Shown here one piece after another: positions 16,615-24,323 of a stretch of 64,000 bases of DNA (positions are counted from its first letter, which is position 1; each line of letters opens with the position of its first letter). The notes below the pieces were generated by a model that was not told the DNA's origin, made no database searches, and saw nothing but the letters and a program-made list of their open reading frames with translations. Origin of the DNA: CBDIHH01 sp965279095 (GTDB taxonomy: Bacteria; Pseudomonadota; Alphaproteobacteria; Caulobacterales; Caulobacteraceae); the NCBI GenBank assembly GCA_965279095.1, contig CBDIHH010000004.1, positions 186,001-250,000 of the forward strand, given 5' to 3'. The position numbers and the translations under genes were made by a program.

Positions 16615-17402
16615 CAGGCCAGGGCCTTGGTGGCGCCGCCGTCGGCGGTGACCGAGACGCCGGTCATGGTGGGGGCGATGTCGGAGGCGAGCACGGCGAT
16701 CATGCGGCCCATCTCCTCGGCCTCGCTGATGCGGCCCATGGGGATCAGGGCCAGCTGATCGGCTTCTTCCTCCGCCTCCGAGCGGTTGCTGCGCAGGGAC
16801 AGGTTGCGCATCAGGGTGGTCCAGCGGTCGGTGCGGGTGGGGCCGGGGTTGATGGCGTTGACGCGCACCCCGTCCCCCGCCAGCTCATCGGCCAGGCCCT
16901 TGACCACCGCCAGCAGGGCGGCGTTGACGGAGGACCCCGGCATCAGCCGCGCCTGGGGCTGGCGGCCGTTGTTGCCCACCACCACCACCATGGCGCCGGA
17001 GCCCTGGGCCTTCATGTGCGGCGCCGCGGCGCGCAGCAGCCGGACGGTGCCCATGAACTTGAGGGCGAAGGCGGCCTCCCAGACGCTGTCGTCCAGCTCC
17101 CAGAACAGCCCGCCCTGGGCGGCGCCGACGCTGGCGACGACGATGTCGAGGCGGCCGAAGCGGTCGAGGGCGGCCTTCACGGCGCGGTCGCCGGCGTCGG
17201 CCTGGGTGAAGTCGACCTGCACGGCGGTGACCTCCACCGAGCAGGCCTCAAGCTCCTCGGTGATGGCCAGCAGCCCCTCACGGTCGCGGGCGGCGACGAC
17301 CACATGCGCGCCCTCCCGCGCCAGGGCCCGCGCGGCGGCGGCGCCGATGCCGCGGCTGCCGCCGGCGATCAGCGCCACCTTGTCCTTCAGGCCCAGGTCC
17401 AT
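16614..17402 (-). CDS. SDR-family protein lacking the YxxxK active site
   Basis: A 262-residue Rossmann-fold protein of the short-chain dehydrogenase/reductase family. The NAD(P)-binding GGSRGIGAAAA motif (residues 14-24) is intact, and the C-terminal GVRVNAINPGPTRTDRW and VTADGGATKAL segments are normal. Where the family has YxxxK-A-A-L, this protein reads GSSVNAAL, so both catalytic Tyr and Lys appear to be missing. It may bind the dinucleotide without classical reductase chemistry, or use other residues. It overlaps the imidase-like gene downstream by one base and is separated from the MaoC-like gene by a 0.7-kb repeat array, so its promoter may be separate. Confidence 0.82.
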   Translation of the reverse strand: MDLGLKDKVALIAGGSRGIGAAAARALAREGAHVVVAARDREGLLAITEELEACSVEVTAVQVDFTQADAGDRAVKAALDRFGRLDIVVASVGAAQGGLFWELDDSVWEAAFALKFMGTVRLLRAAAPHMKAQGSGAMVVVVGNNGRQPQARLMPGSSVNAALLAVVKGLADELAGDGVRVNAINPGPTRTDRWTTLMRNLSLRSNRSEAEEEADQLALIPMGRISEAEEMGRMIAVLASDIAPTMTGVSVTADGGATKALA

Positions 17403-17468
17403 GGGATGTTTCCTCTAAGTGGGTTGCCGTCTGGTGGGGTCGCCCAACACCCGATTATCAAAATAAAC

Positions 17469-18064
17469 CGTCATCCTGGGGCGCGCTCTGGCGCGAACCC
17501 GGGATCCAGCAGCGAAGACCTGACCGTGCGGCGCGTTGAGGTCTTCGCTGCTGGGTCCTGGACGAGTCCGCTTCGCGGCTCTCCAGGATGACGGCTGTTG
17601 GGGGGTGCGCGACATATCCAGATAGGTCGTCATCCTTGCGCGATGCGCAGCATCGACGCGAGGACCCAGCAGCGAAGACCTTGCAGTGTGGCGCGGACAG
17701 CGTGGCGCTGCTGGGTCCTGGATGAGTCCGCTTCGCGGCTCTCCAGGATGACGGCGGAGGGGGGTGGCTCCAAAGATAACCGTCATCCTGGGGCGCGCTC
17801 TGGCGCGAGCCCGGGATCCAGCAGCGAGGACCTTGCCGTGCGGCGCGTCCAGGGCGGAGCTGCTGGGTCCTGGATGAGTCCGCTTCGCGGCTCTCCAGGA
17901 TGACGGCTGAGGGGGGTGCGCGACATATCCAGATAGGTCGTCATCCTTGCGCGATGCGCAGCATCGACGCGAGGACCCAGCAGCGAAGACCTTGCCGTGC
18001 GGCGCGTTGAGGGTGGAGCTGCTGGGTCCTGGATGAGTCCGCTTCGCGGCTCTCCAGGATGACG
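17469..18064. repeat. Tandem array of four family A palindromes
   Basis: Units lie at 17469-17593, 17628-17753, 17781-17905 and 17939-18064; start-to-start steps are 159, 153 and 158 bp. Copies alternate between two left arms: GGCGCGCTCTGGCGCGA (units 1 and 3) and TGCGCGATGCGCAGCATCGA (units 2 and 4). Spacers also repeat (GGGGGGTGCGCGACATATCC). Each unit carries one GAGTC. No gene is present between 17403 and 18087. Confidence 0.92.
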
Positions 18065-18087
18065 GGGGTGGGGGGTGGCGCGCATCA

Positions 18088-18936
18088 TCACCGTTCAGCG
18101 AAGCTGACGTCGGCGGTCATGGCCTGGCGGCCTTCGGGACCCTCCGCCCACAGGGTCGCGCCGGCCTCGGTGCGCGTCCCGCAGACAGAGAAGGGGGCGA
18201 TGTCGAATAGGGGGCTGACGGCGCGGAAGCTGAAGCCGGCGACCCGCCGGTCCGGCTCGGCCTTGCGGGCGGCCTCCAGCAGGCAAGTGGCGATCAGGGG
18301 GCCGTGGACCACCAGGCCGGGATAGCCCTCCACCCCGGTGGCGTAGGGGCGGTCGTAGTGGATGCGGTGGCCGTTGAAGGTGACCGCGGAGTAGCGGAAC
18401 AGCCAGACCGGGTCAGGGGTGATCTCGATCCGCCAGTCGGCCGGGCGCAGGTCGGCGGGCGGGGCCGCGGGGGCGGCGGCGGGCTGGGCCCCGCCCGCGT
18501 CGTCCTCGCGGTAGACGATGGTGTTGGTCTCGCTGAGGCAGCGCTCGCCATCCTGGGAGAAGACCCGCTCGACGCCGACGAAGATCAGGGGGCCGGTCTT
18601 GCCGACCTTCTCGTCGATGGAGGCGATGCGCTCGACCATCTGGGCGGGGCGGCCGACCTTCAGCCGGCGGTCGAAGGCCAGGCGGCTGCCGGCGAACATC
18701 CGCCGCGGCAGGGGCACGGGCGGCATGAAGCCGCCCAGGGCCGGGTGGCCGTCGCGGCCGAGGGCCTGCTGCGGGGCCACATCCATGAAGTGGGTGAGGT
18801 GCCAGAACTCGGGGACCTCGTCGCCGGGGTCGGGCAGGTCGAGGAGGGCCGCCAGCCGCTGGATGGCGGACCCGTCGATCATCTGGCTCGACCGCCGCTC
18901 GCGGCCGATCCAGGTCTGGAGGTCGGTCCCGCTCAT
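18088..18936 (-). CDS. Hot-dog CoA hydratase, 3-methylfumaryl-CoA hydratase-like
   Basis: A 282-residue protein with two hot-dog halves, of the HTD2/MaoC-like group that includes mesaconyl-C4-CoA (3-methylfumaryl-CoA) hydratase. The N-terminal half has WIGRERRSSQMIDGSAI and FWHLTHFMD; the C-terminal half has the catalytic-type NGHRIHYDRPYATGVEGYPGLVVHG in adjoining blocks (about residues 195-220). It would add water to an enoyl-CoA dicarboxylate. Its ATG overlaps the MmgE/PrpD stop (ATGA), so the two are co-translated. With the CitE-like lyase at 23498 it could form a citramalyl-CoA-type route. Family is confident; exact substrate is not. Confidence 0.85.
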   Translation of the reverse strand: MSGTDLQTWIGRERRSSQMIDGSAIQRLAALLDLPDPGDEVPEFWHLTHFMDVAPQQALGRDGHPALGGFMPPVPLPRRMFAGSRLAFDRRLKVGRPAQMVERIASIDEKVGKTGPLIFVGVERVFSQDGERCLSETNTIVYREDDAGGAQPAAAPAAPPADLRPADWRIEITPDPVWLFRYSAVTFNGHRIHYDRPYATGVEGYPGLVVHGPLIATCLLEAARKAEPDRRVAGFSFRAVSPLFDIAPFSVCGTRTEAGATLWAEGPEGRQAMTADVSFAER

Positions 18937-20372
18937 TTTCCTGCCCAGGCCAGGCTGTCCCACAGGACAGCGACGTCGGGCAGGGTCTCCAGGGTCCACA
19001 CCTGGTCGAACAGGCGCTGGCAGGCGGCGTCGTCCAGCAGGCCCTCGGCGCAGTCCTTGAACTTGCCTTCCAGCTCGCGGTCGCTGAGGGGATTGTGCGG
19101 GCTGCCGCGGTAGTTCTCGTCCGCCCACCGCTCGAACTTGCGGCCGTCCTTGGTGACCAGGTCGATGCGCGAGCGGATCCGCTCCCAGCCCATGTCCTCG
19201 ATGCCCTGGTCGAAGCGGGTGGTGATGCGGCCCTGCATGGTCTGGCAGGCGTCGGAGGAGACGAATTCGTCGGTGAACTCGGCCTTGCCGGCCTTGCCGG
19301 CCAGGATGATGGCGGTGAGCAGGAACTGGAAGCTGAACTTGCCCTCGAGCTCGGTCTTGGCCAGCTGGAAGCGGATGGGGCCGAGGACGTTGGAGCCGGC
19401 GCTGAGGACCACGGACTCGATGTCGTCCGCGGTCAGGGTCTCGTCCCGCATGAGGAACTTCAGGGCGTCCATGCTGGGGTGGGTGAGCACGCCGGACGGA
19501 TAGGGTTTGATGCTGACCCCGGGGCTGACCATGGTGAAGGGCTTGCCGAAGCGGTCGCGCACCAGGGCGGGATCGCCCCCCGGGCCGGCGATCTGCAGAT
19601 AGCCCCAGCGGCCGTCCAGGGCTTCGGTGTTGGCGGTGAACCCCTCGCGCGCCATCAGGGCGGCGGTGACGCCGTTCTCGGCGGCGCGGCCCACGTGGAA
19701 GGGCTTGGTCATGGTGCCGAAGTTGGCCCGCACGCCGCCGGCCATGGAGGCCGCCAGCCCCAGGGCGCGGGCGGTCTGGTCGGCGTCCAGCCCCAGCATC
19801 TGGGCGGCCGCCGCGGTGGCGGCGAAGGTCCCGATGGTGCCCGAGGTGTGCCAGCCGCTCATATAGTGGTTGGGGTTGATGGCCTCGGCGACCTTGCAGC
19901 CGACCTCGAAGCCGGTGGTGAAGGCGGTGAGCAGGCGCCGGCCGTCCACCGGCTGGCCGCTCTCCTTGGCGAACACCTGGGCCATCACCAGGCTGGCGGC
20001 CAGGGGCGGCATGGTCGGGTGCATGAGCAGGCCGTAGGGGCGGCCCGGGCCCTCGGCCAGCTGGGTGTCGTCCCAGTCCATGGCGTGGCCGGCGGTGCCC
20101 ATCCACACGGCGGCCAGGTGGGCGGGGACCTTGATGGCCGGGTCGTGGCCGAGAAGGGGCGCCTCGGCGACCCCCTGCAGCCGTTCGATATAAGCCTTCA
20201 GCGGCGCCATGCCGGGCTGTTCGGAGCCGCCCAGGGACACGGCCAGGCCGTCCAGCACGCAGCGGCGGGCGATGCGCAGATCCTCGTCCGACAGGTGCTC
20301 GAAGCGGGCCCCCTGGACGAAGTCGACGGCGGCCCGGGTGAGGCCCGTGAGGTGATCGTGGTCGGTGGTCAT
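18933..20372 (-). CDS. MmgE/PrpD family protein
   Basis: A 479-residue protein of the MmgE/PrpD family. Known members include 2-methylcitrate dehydratase, cis-aconitate decarboxylase and iminodisuccinate epimerase, all acting on small tri- or dicarboxylates without a metal-sulfur cluster. Landmarks are FVQGARFEHL, the HAMDWDDTQ block around residue 96, TTGFEVGCKVAEAINPNHY and GWHTSGTIGTFAATAAAA. It is the middle gene of isochorismatase-prpD-like-hydratase (gap 4 bp upstream, overlap downstream). The context suggests handling of a branched or unsaturated dicarboxylate. It is not a standard prpBCD operon, since no methylcitrate synthase or lyase is nearby. Confidence 0.88.
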   Translation of the reverse strand: MTTDHDHLTGLTRAAVDFVQGARFEHLSDEDLRIARRCVLDGLAVSLGGSEQPGMAPLKAYIERLQGVAEAPLLGHDPAIKVPAHLAAVWMGTAGHAMDWDDTQLAEGPGRPYGLLMHPTMPPLAASLVMAQVFAKESGQPVDGRRLLTAFTTGFEVGCKVAEAINPNHYMSGWHTSGTIGTFAATAAAAQMLGLDADQTARALGLAASMAGGVRANFGTMTKPFHVGRAAENGVTAALMAREGFTANTEALDGRWGYLQIAGPGGDPALVRDRFGKPFTMVSPGVSIKPYPSGVLTHPSMDALKFLMRDETLTADDIESVVLSAGSNVLGPIRFQLAKTELEGKFSFQFLLTAIILAGKAGKAEFTDEFVSSDACQTMQGRITTRFDQGIEDMGWERIRSRIDLVTKDGRKFERWADENYRGSPHNPLSDRELEGKFKDCAEGLLDDAACQRLFDQVWTLETLPDVAVLWDSLAWAGK

Positions 20373-20376
20373 GCGG

Positions 20377-21036
20377 CTACTCCGAAGTCGTGGGGGCGGC
20401 GGCCCAGAGGGCGGCGATCTCGTCGACGCCGAGGGTCACGCCGAAGCGGTGGTTGACGTTGGCCAGGGTGGCCTCGTGCAGGGGCTGGTCCCAGGAGGCC
20501 ACCGCGTCGGGCGGCACGCAGACGTAGTAGTCCAGCTCGAAGGCGGCGCGCAGGGTGGTCTCGACGCAAGCGTTGGTGGAGACGCCGGTGACGACCACCG
20601 ACTTGATCCGCCGGCTGCGCAGCAAAAGGTCCAGGTCGGTGCCGGTGAAGGCGCTGTAGCGGTGCTTGGCCACCACCCATTCCCCGGGGGCCGGCTTCAG
20701 GGCGTCGATGAACTGGGCCCCGTCCGAGCCGGTGATGCACAGGTTGTCGGCCGAGAAGGTGGAGCGGCGGCGCTGGGCCAGCCAGGGGCCGGAATCGCTG
20801 CCGTGGTCGGGCAGGGTGGAGAAGCCCACATGGGCCACGCGCACCCCGGCCTGACGCGCCGCGGCCAGCAGCCGCGCCATCCCCGGGGTCGCCCGGGCGG
20901 CGGCGGTGATGTCGCGCCCGGCGCGGTGGGCGCCGTAGCCCTCCAGGCAGAAGTCCTTCTGCATGTCGATGATCAGCAGGGCCGTGTGGGCGGGGGCGAA
21001 CCGCTGCGACATATCGCTCAGGATCTCGGGTTCCAT
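20377..21036 (-). CDS. Isochorismatase-family amidohydrolase
   Basis: A 219-residue cysteine hydrolase with the full catalytic triad: Asp24 in LLIIDMQKDF, Lys124 in VVAKHRYSAF and Cys157 in TGVSTNACVETT, each in the family's usual place. Members cleave C-N bonds (nicotinamidase, N-carbamoylsarcosine amidase, maleamate amidase NicF, ureidoacrylate amidase RutB). The start at 21036 is chosen because an earlier frame opening to 21210 adds only arginine-rich sequence that crosses the divergent promoter. Because a maleate isomerase-like gene is transcribed divergently next door, maleamate amidase is the leading guess; the triad alone cannot prove it. Confidence 0.87.
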   Translation of the reverse strand: MEPEILSDMSQRFAPAHTALLIIDMQKDFCLEGYGAHRAGRDITAAARATPGMARLLAAARQAGVRVAHVGFSTLPDHGSDSGPWLAQRRRSTFSADNLCITGSDGAQFIDALKPAPGEWVVAKHRYSAFTGTDLDLLLRSRRIKSVVVTGVSTNACVETTLRAAFELDYYVCVPPDAVASWDQPLHEATLANVNHRFGVTLGVDEIAALWAAAPTTSE

Positions 21037-21193
21037 GGCTGGCCTTCTGGTCCCTGGCTGACGACTGCGCGGACGGGCCGCGCCCCTGCGCGCCCGGGTC
21101 TCCCAGGGCGCGGCACCTTGCCCACGCCGCCGCGGGGCCGCAACCCGGCAGATCGCGCAAGCCGGCGACCTGTGCACCGCCGTTGCCGAAACC

Positions 21194-21208
21194 TGATCGC
21201 CACGCGAC
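21194..21208 (+). promoter_or_regulatory. Candidate IclR operator, site 1
   Basis: Reads TGATCGCCACGCGAC. It matches 12 of 15 positions of TGATCGCCTGGCGAT at 29847-29861, in front of the IclR gene of the same island. A shared regulator site is inferred. Confidence 0.45.
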
Positions 21209-21249
21209 AAATCCCAAGGGCGGCCGGGACGACCCAGGGGGCGACGGTA

Positions 21250-21271
21250 TCAACCTCGACGATCAGGTTGA
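21250..21271. promoter_or_regulatory. Operator-like dyad TCAACCT-N8-AGGTTGA
   Basis: A perfect 7-bp inverted repeat with an 8-bp spacer, centred about 106 bp upstream of the isomerase start. Its geometry suits a dimeric helix-turn-helix regulator. Which protein binds is not known. Confidence 0.4.
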
Positions 21272-21377
21272 ACTCGGGTTGCGCCCTCACCAGCCCGATC
21301 GTCCCGGCGGGGTGATCGGCGGCCATGCGAGGGGGTCGACCCGGGTCCGCCGTATCTGACCTCGGAGGGATCTCGCC

Positions 21378-22121
21378 ATGACGGACGTGCTCGGTTGGCG
21401 GGCCAAGATCGGCATCGTCATGCCATCCACCAACACCTCGGTGCAGCCCGAGTGCGACGACCTGCGCCCGGCCGGCGTCACCAACCACATCGCCCGCATC
21501 ACCATCCAGGAGCGGCCCCTGTCGTCTGACGAGGCCTTCATGGAACACGTCAAGGCGATGAGCACCGGCGTGGCCGCGGCCATCGACCAGGTGATGACCT
21601 GCCAGCCGGACCACGTGATCATGGGCGTGGCCCTGGAGGCCTTCTGGGGCGGGGTCGCCCAGGCCGAGGCCCTGCGCCAGAGCCTCGAGGACCAGGCCGG
21701 GGTCGGGGTGACCATGGGCTCGGACGCCCTGCGCGCGGCCCTGGACGCCTTCGGCGCCAAGCGGATCGCCGTGCTCACCCCGCACCAGCCCAAGGGCGAC
21801 CAGGTGGTCGGCGACTATCTGCGCGAGGCCGGCTACGACGTGGTCCGCCTGATGGGGCTGAAGTGCGCCTCGCCGCGGCTGATCGCCCACACGACCCCCG
21901 AGCAGGTGCGCGCCGCGTACCGGGAGCTGGACGGGGACGACATCGACGCCATCGTCCAGGTCGGCACCAACCTGGCCGGCATGACCGTGGCGGCCGAGGC
22001 CGAACGCTGGCTGGGCAAGCCGGTTCTGTCGATGAACGCCCTGACCTACTGGCGCGCCCTTCGACGCCTCGGCGTCGATGACAAGATTTCCGGCTGCGGC
22101 CGCCTTCTCGAAGAGTTCTGA
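21378..22121 (+). CDS. Maleate isomerase/arylmalonate decarboxylase-like protein
   Basis: A 247-residue member of the Asp/Glu racemase superfamily, maleate isomerase branch: the N-terminal RAKIGIVMPSTNTSVQPE and the central AKRIAVLTPHQPKGDQ are typical. Active enzymes use two cysteines; the matching segments here read HVIMGVALEAFW (residues 79-90) and IVQVGTNLAGM (192-202), with no Cys in either. Cysteines occur only at 26, 75, 163 and 240, outside these motifs. It may be a divergent isomerase, a decarboxylase or a lyase. It begins the rightward unit and is followed 5 bp later by an FAD monooxygenase. Confidence 0.8.
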   Translation: MTDVLGWRAKIGIVMPSTNTSVQPECDDLRPAGVTNHIARITIQERPLSSDEAFMEHVKAMSTGVAAAIDQVMTCQPDHVIMGVALEAFWGGVAQAEALRQSLEDQAGVGVTMGSDALRAALDAFGAKRIAVLTPHQPKGDQVVGDYLREAGYDVVRLMGLKCASPRLIAHTTPEQVRAAYRELDGDDIDAIVQVGTNLAGMTVAAEAERWLGKPVLSMNALTYWRALRRLGVDDKISGCGRLLEEF

Positions 22122-22126
22122 ATCCC

Positions 22127-23320
22127 GTGTCCCAACGTTCCGTCATCATCGCCGGGGGCGGCCCGGCGGGCCTGTCCACGGCCCTCTTCCTCACCGAGCG
22201 GGGGATCCCCGTCACCGTGCTCGAGCGCTCCGAGCAGATCTACGACGATCCGCGCGCGGCCACCTTCCATCCGCCGACCATGGAGATGCTGGCCCCCAGC
22301 GGGGTGACGGCGGAGCTGCACCGCCAGGGCATCATCGTGCAGAACTGGCAGACCTGGGACCGCAGCCGCGGCCTGGTCGCCGAGTTCGACCTCAGCGTTC
22401 TGAAGGACGAGACGGCCTTCCCGTACCGGCTGCAGTGCGAGCAGCACAAGCTGGTGGGCATGCTGCGCGACACCCTGCTGCGCCGCGACAATTTCGAGAT
22501 GATCGTGGGCGAGGGCGTCGAGGACGTCATCCAGCACGAGGACGGCGTCACCGTGCGCACCGAGAAGGGCGCCTACGCCTGCGACTTCCTCATCGGCGCC
22601 GACGGCGGCCGCAGCGTGGTGCGCAAGTCGCAGGACATCAGCTTCGAGGGCTTCACCTATCCCGAGCGCTTCCTGGTCATCACCAACACCTACGACTTCG
22701 CCGAAGAGGGCTACGCCCTGTCGTGCTACGTGGCCGATCCGGACGAGTGGTGCTCGCTGTTCAAGGTGCCCGGCGAGGGCCCGCCGGGGGTCTGGCGGGT
22801 GGTCTTCCCCACCAAGCCGGAGGAGACCGAGGCCGAGCTGACGGCCTTCGACACGGCCCGCAAGCGGGTGGAGCGGTTCCTGCCCCGGAAGAAGCCCTTC
22901 GAGGTCATCCACACCAACCTCTACCATGTGCACCAGCGGGTGGCGGGATCCTACCGCAAGGGCCGGGTGATGCTGGTGGGCGACGCCGCCCATGTGAACA
23001 ATCCGCTCGGCGGCATGGGCATGAACTTCGGCATCCACGACGCCAACAACCTGGCCGGCAAGCTGGCCGACGTCATCCAGGGGCGCGAGGGGCTGGAGGT
23101 GCTCGACCGCTACGACCGCCAGCGCCGCAGCGTGGCGGTGAAGTTCCTGCAGACCATGACCATCGACAACAAGAAGCACCTGGAGGAGAAGGACCCGGCC
23201 GTCGCCGCCGAGCGCCGGCAGGCGCTGAAGCGCACCGCCGCCGACCCCAGCCTGGCCCACGCCCACCTGCTGCGCACCTCCATGATCGAGGGGCTGCGGG
23301 TGGCGGCGGCGATCGAGTAG
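22127..23320 (+). CDS. FAD-dependent aromatic-type monooxygenase
   Basis: A 397-residue class A flavoprotein hydroxylase of the p-hydroxybenzoate hydroxylase fold. It has the FAD-binding GGGPAGLSTALFL (residues 9-21), the PRAATFHPPTMEML segment typical of phenol-type hydroxylases, the DG motif in GADGGRSVVRKS, and the GD motif in VMLVGDAAHVNNPLGGMG. It would hydroxylate a ring or heteroaromatic substrate using NAD(P)H and oxygen. The start codon is GTG. It lies 5 bp after the isomerase-like gene. The trio isochorismatase, isomerase and FAD monooxygenase resembles nicF-nicE-nicC of nicotinate breakdown, but nicX and nicD are not in the window. Confidence 0.87.
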   Translation: MSQRSVIIAGGGPAGLSTALFLTERGIPVTVLERSEQIYDDPRAATFHPPTMEMLAPSGVTAELHRQGIIVQNWQTWDRSRGLVAEFDLSVLKDETAFPYRLQCEQHKLVGMLRDTLLRRDNFEMIVGEGVEDVIQHEDGVTVRTEKGAYACDFLIGADGGRSVVRKSQDISFEGFTYPERFLVITNTYDFAEEGYALSCYVADPDEWCSLFKVPGEGPPGVWRVVFPTKPEETEAELTAFDTARKRVERFLPRKKPFEVIHTNLYHVHQRVAGSYRKGRVMLVGDAAHVNNPLGGMGMNFGIHDANNLAGKLADVIQGREGLEVLDRYDRQRRSVAVKFLQTMTIDNKKHLEEKDPAVAAERRQALKRTAADPSLAHAHLLRTSMIEGLRVAAAIE

Positions 23321-23368
23321 GGCGGGGCGGCCGTGGCGCGTCAGCACAATCGCTCGGCTAGCGTCTCT

Positions 23369-23450
23369 CGCTTCCCCGGCGTACGCCGGGGCCCAGATCA
23401 CAAGACGTCGCGGCCATAGGATCTGGCTCCCGGCGTACGCCGGGAATGCG
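23369..23450. repeat. Family C intergenic palindrome
   Basis: Arms CGCTTCCCCGGCGTACGCCG and CGGCGTACGCCGGGAATGCG with inner GGGCCCAGATC / GATCTGGCTCC. A sister copy lies at 45030-45117. It sits between the monooxygenase gene and the CitE-like gene and may end the upstream transcript. Confidence 0.85.
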
Positions 23451-23497
23451 ACTATGATCTAGGTTTGCGCGATCCGGATTCAGAGGAACCACCGCCC

Positions 23498-24319
23498 ATG
23501 AAAGCCGCCCGGTCCCTGCTCTACGTCCCTGGCTCGCGGCCGGAGCGGTTCGCCAAGGCCGCCGCCACCGGCGCCGACATCGTCTGCATCGACCTGGAGG
23601 ACGCCGTCGGGCCCGGCGACAAGGCCTCGGCCCGCGCCTCGGCCCTGGACTGTCTGGCCGGCGACCGCCCGGGCCCAACCCTGTGGGCGATCCGCATCAA
23701 CAGCCCGCGCACGGCCCTGGGGATCGCCGACCTGGCGGTGATCCTGGAGCGCGGGGCCGCCCCCGACCTGCTGGTCACCCCCAAGACGCAGAGCGGCGAC
23801 GAGGCGCGGATGCTGCACGAGATCCTCGGCGGCCGCATGCCCCTGTGCCCGATGATCGAGACCCCCGAGGGCCTGGCCCACGCCCATGACATCGCCTCGG
23901 CGCCCTCCGTGGCCGGGCTGATGTTCGGCGGCGTGGATTTTTCGGCCGAGATGGGCGTGCCCCAGGCCTGGGAGTCGCTGCTGTTCGCCCGCTCCACCCT
24001 CGCCGCCGCCTGCGCCCGGGTCGGGTGCTGGCTGCTGGACGGCCCGGCCACCGATGTCGCCGACCTGGACGCCCTGGCCGCGACCACCGCGCGCAGCCGC
24101 GACCTCGGCTTCACCGGCCGCTCCTGCATCCATCCCACCCAGGTGCCGGTGATCCACGCGGCCTACGCCCCCGCCGAGGCCGAGGTGGCCTGGGCCAGCC
24201 GGGTGGTCGAGGCCTTCGACGCGGCCCGGGGCGGGGTCGCCCTGCTGGACGGCAAGCTGATCGAGAAGCCCATCGCCCGCGCCGCCCGGCGAACGATCGA
24301 GCGGGCCGGCCTAGGATGA
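23498..24319 (+). CDS. HpcH/HpaI-CitE family CoA lyase
   Basis: A 273-residue TIM-barrel lyase of the CitE group (citrate lyase beta, malyl-CoA and citramalyl-CoA lyases). Landmarks are SLLYVPGSRPERF, DIVCIDLEDAVGP, the Mg-binding Glu in CPMIETPEG and Asp in FGGVDFSAEMG, and GRSCIHPTQVPVI near the C-terminus. It would split a malyl- or citramalyl-type CoA ester into a short acyl-CoA and a keto acid. The start at 23498 follows AGAGGAACC; a TTG at 23465 is less likely. It heads a tight run with PhyH and two LLM genes. Together with the hydratase at 18088 a citramalyl-CoA route is conceivable. Confidence 0.85.
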   Translation: MKAARSLLYVPGSRPERFAKAAATGADIVCIDLEDAVGPGDKASARASALDCLAGDRPGPTLWAIRINSPRTALGIADLAVILERGAAPDLLVTPKTQSGDEARMLHEILGGRMPLCPMIETPEGLAHAHDIASAPSVAGLMFGGVDFSAEMGVPQAWESLLFARSTLAAACARVGCWLLDGPATDVADLDALAATTARSRDLGFTGRSCIHPTQVPVIHAAYAPAEAEVAWASRVVEAFDAARGGVALLDGKLIEKPIARAARRTIERAGLG

Positions 24320-24323
24320 TCCG

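Larger units (their letters stand above)
21037..21377. promoter_or_regulatory. Divergent promoter region of the catabolic island
   Basis: A 341-bp gap with no gene separates the leftward isochorismatase unit from the rightward isomerase-monooxygenase unit. It holds a TGATCGCC-type motif (21194-21208) shared with the IclR promoter, a perfect 7-bp dyad (21250-21271), and a pair of inverted 10-mers AACCTGATCG (21190-21199) and CGATCAGGTT (21260-21269). It is therefore the likely control point of both transcription units. Confidence 0.6.

Noticed and set aside
17469..18064. Possible CRISPR array
   Set aside because: The units are about 125 bp with spacers that are themselves repeated, and there are no cas genes. 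These are intergenic palindromes.
18088..20106. 672-codon minus-strand frame joining the hydratase to antisense-like text upstream
   Set aside because: The upstream part is an out-of-frame reading of the MmgE/PrpD gene. The hydratase proper starts at 18936 with an ATGA overlap.
20377..24319. Calling the cluster a nicotinate (nic) operon
   Set aside because: The isochorismatase, isomerase and FAD hydroxylase resemble nicF, nicE and nicC, but nicX, nicD and nicAB are not in the window and the isomerase lacks its cysteines.
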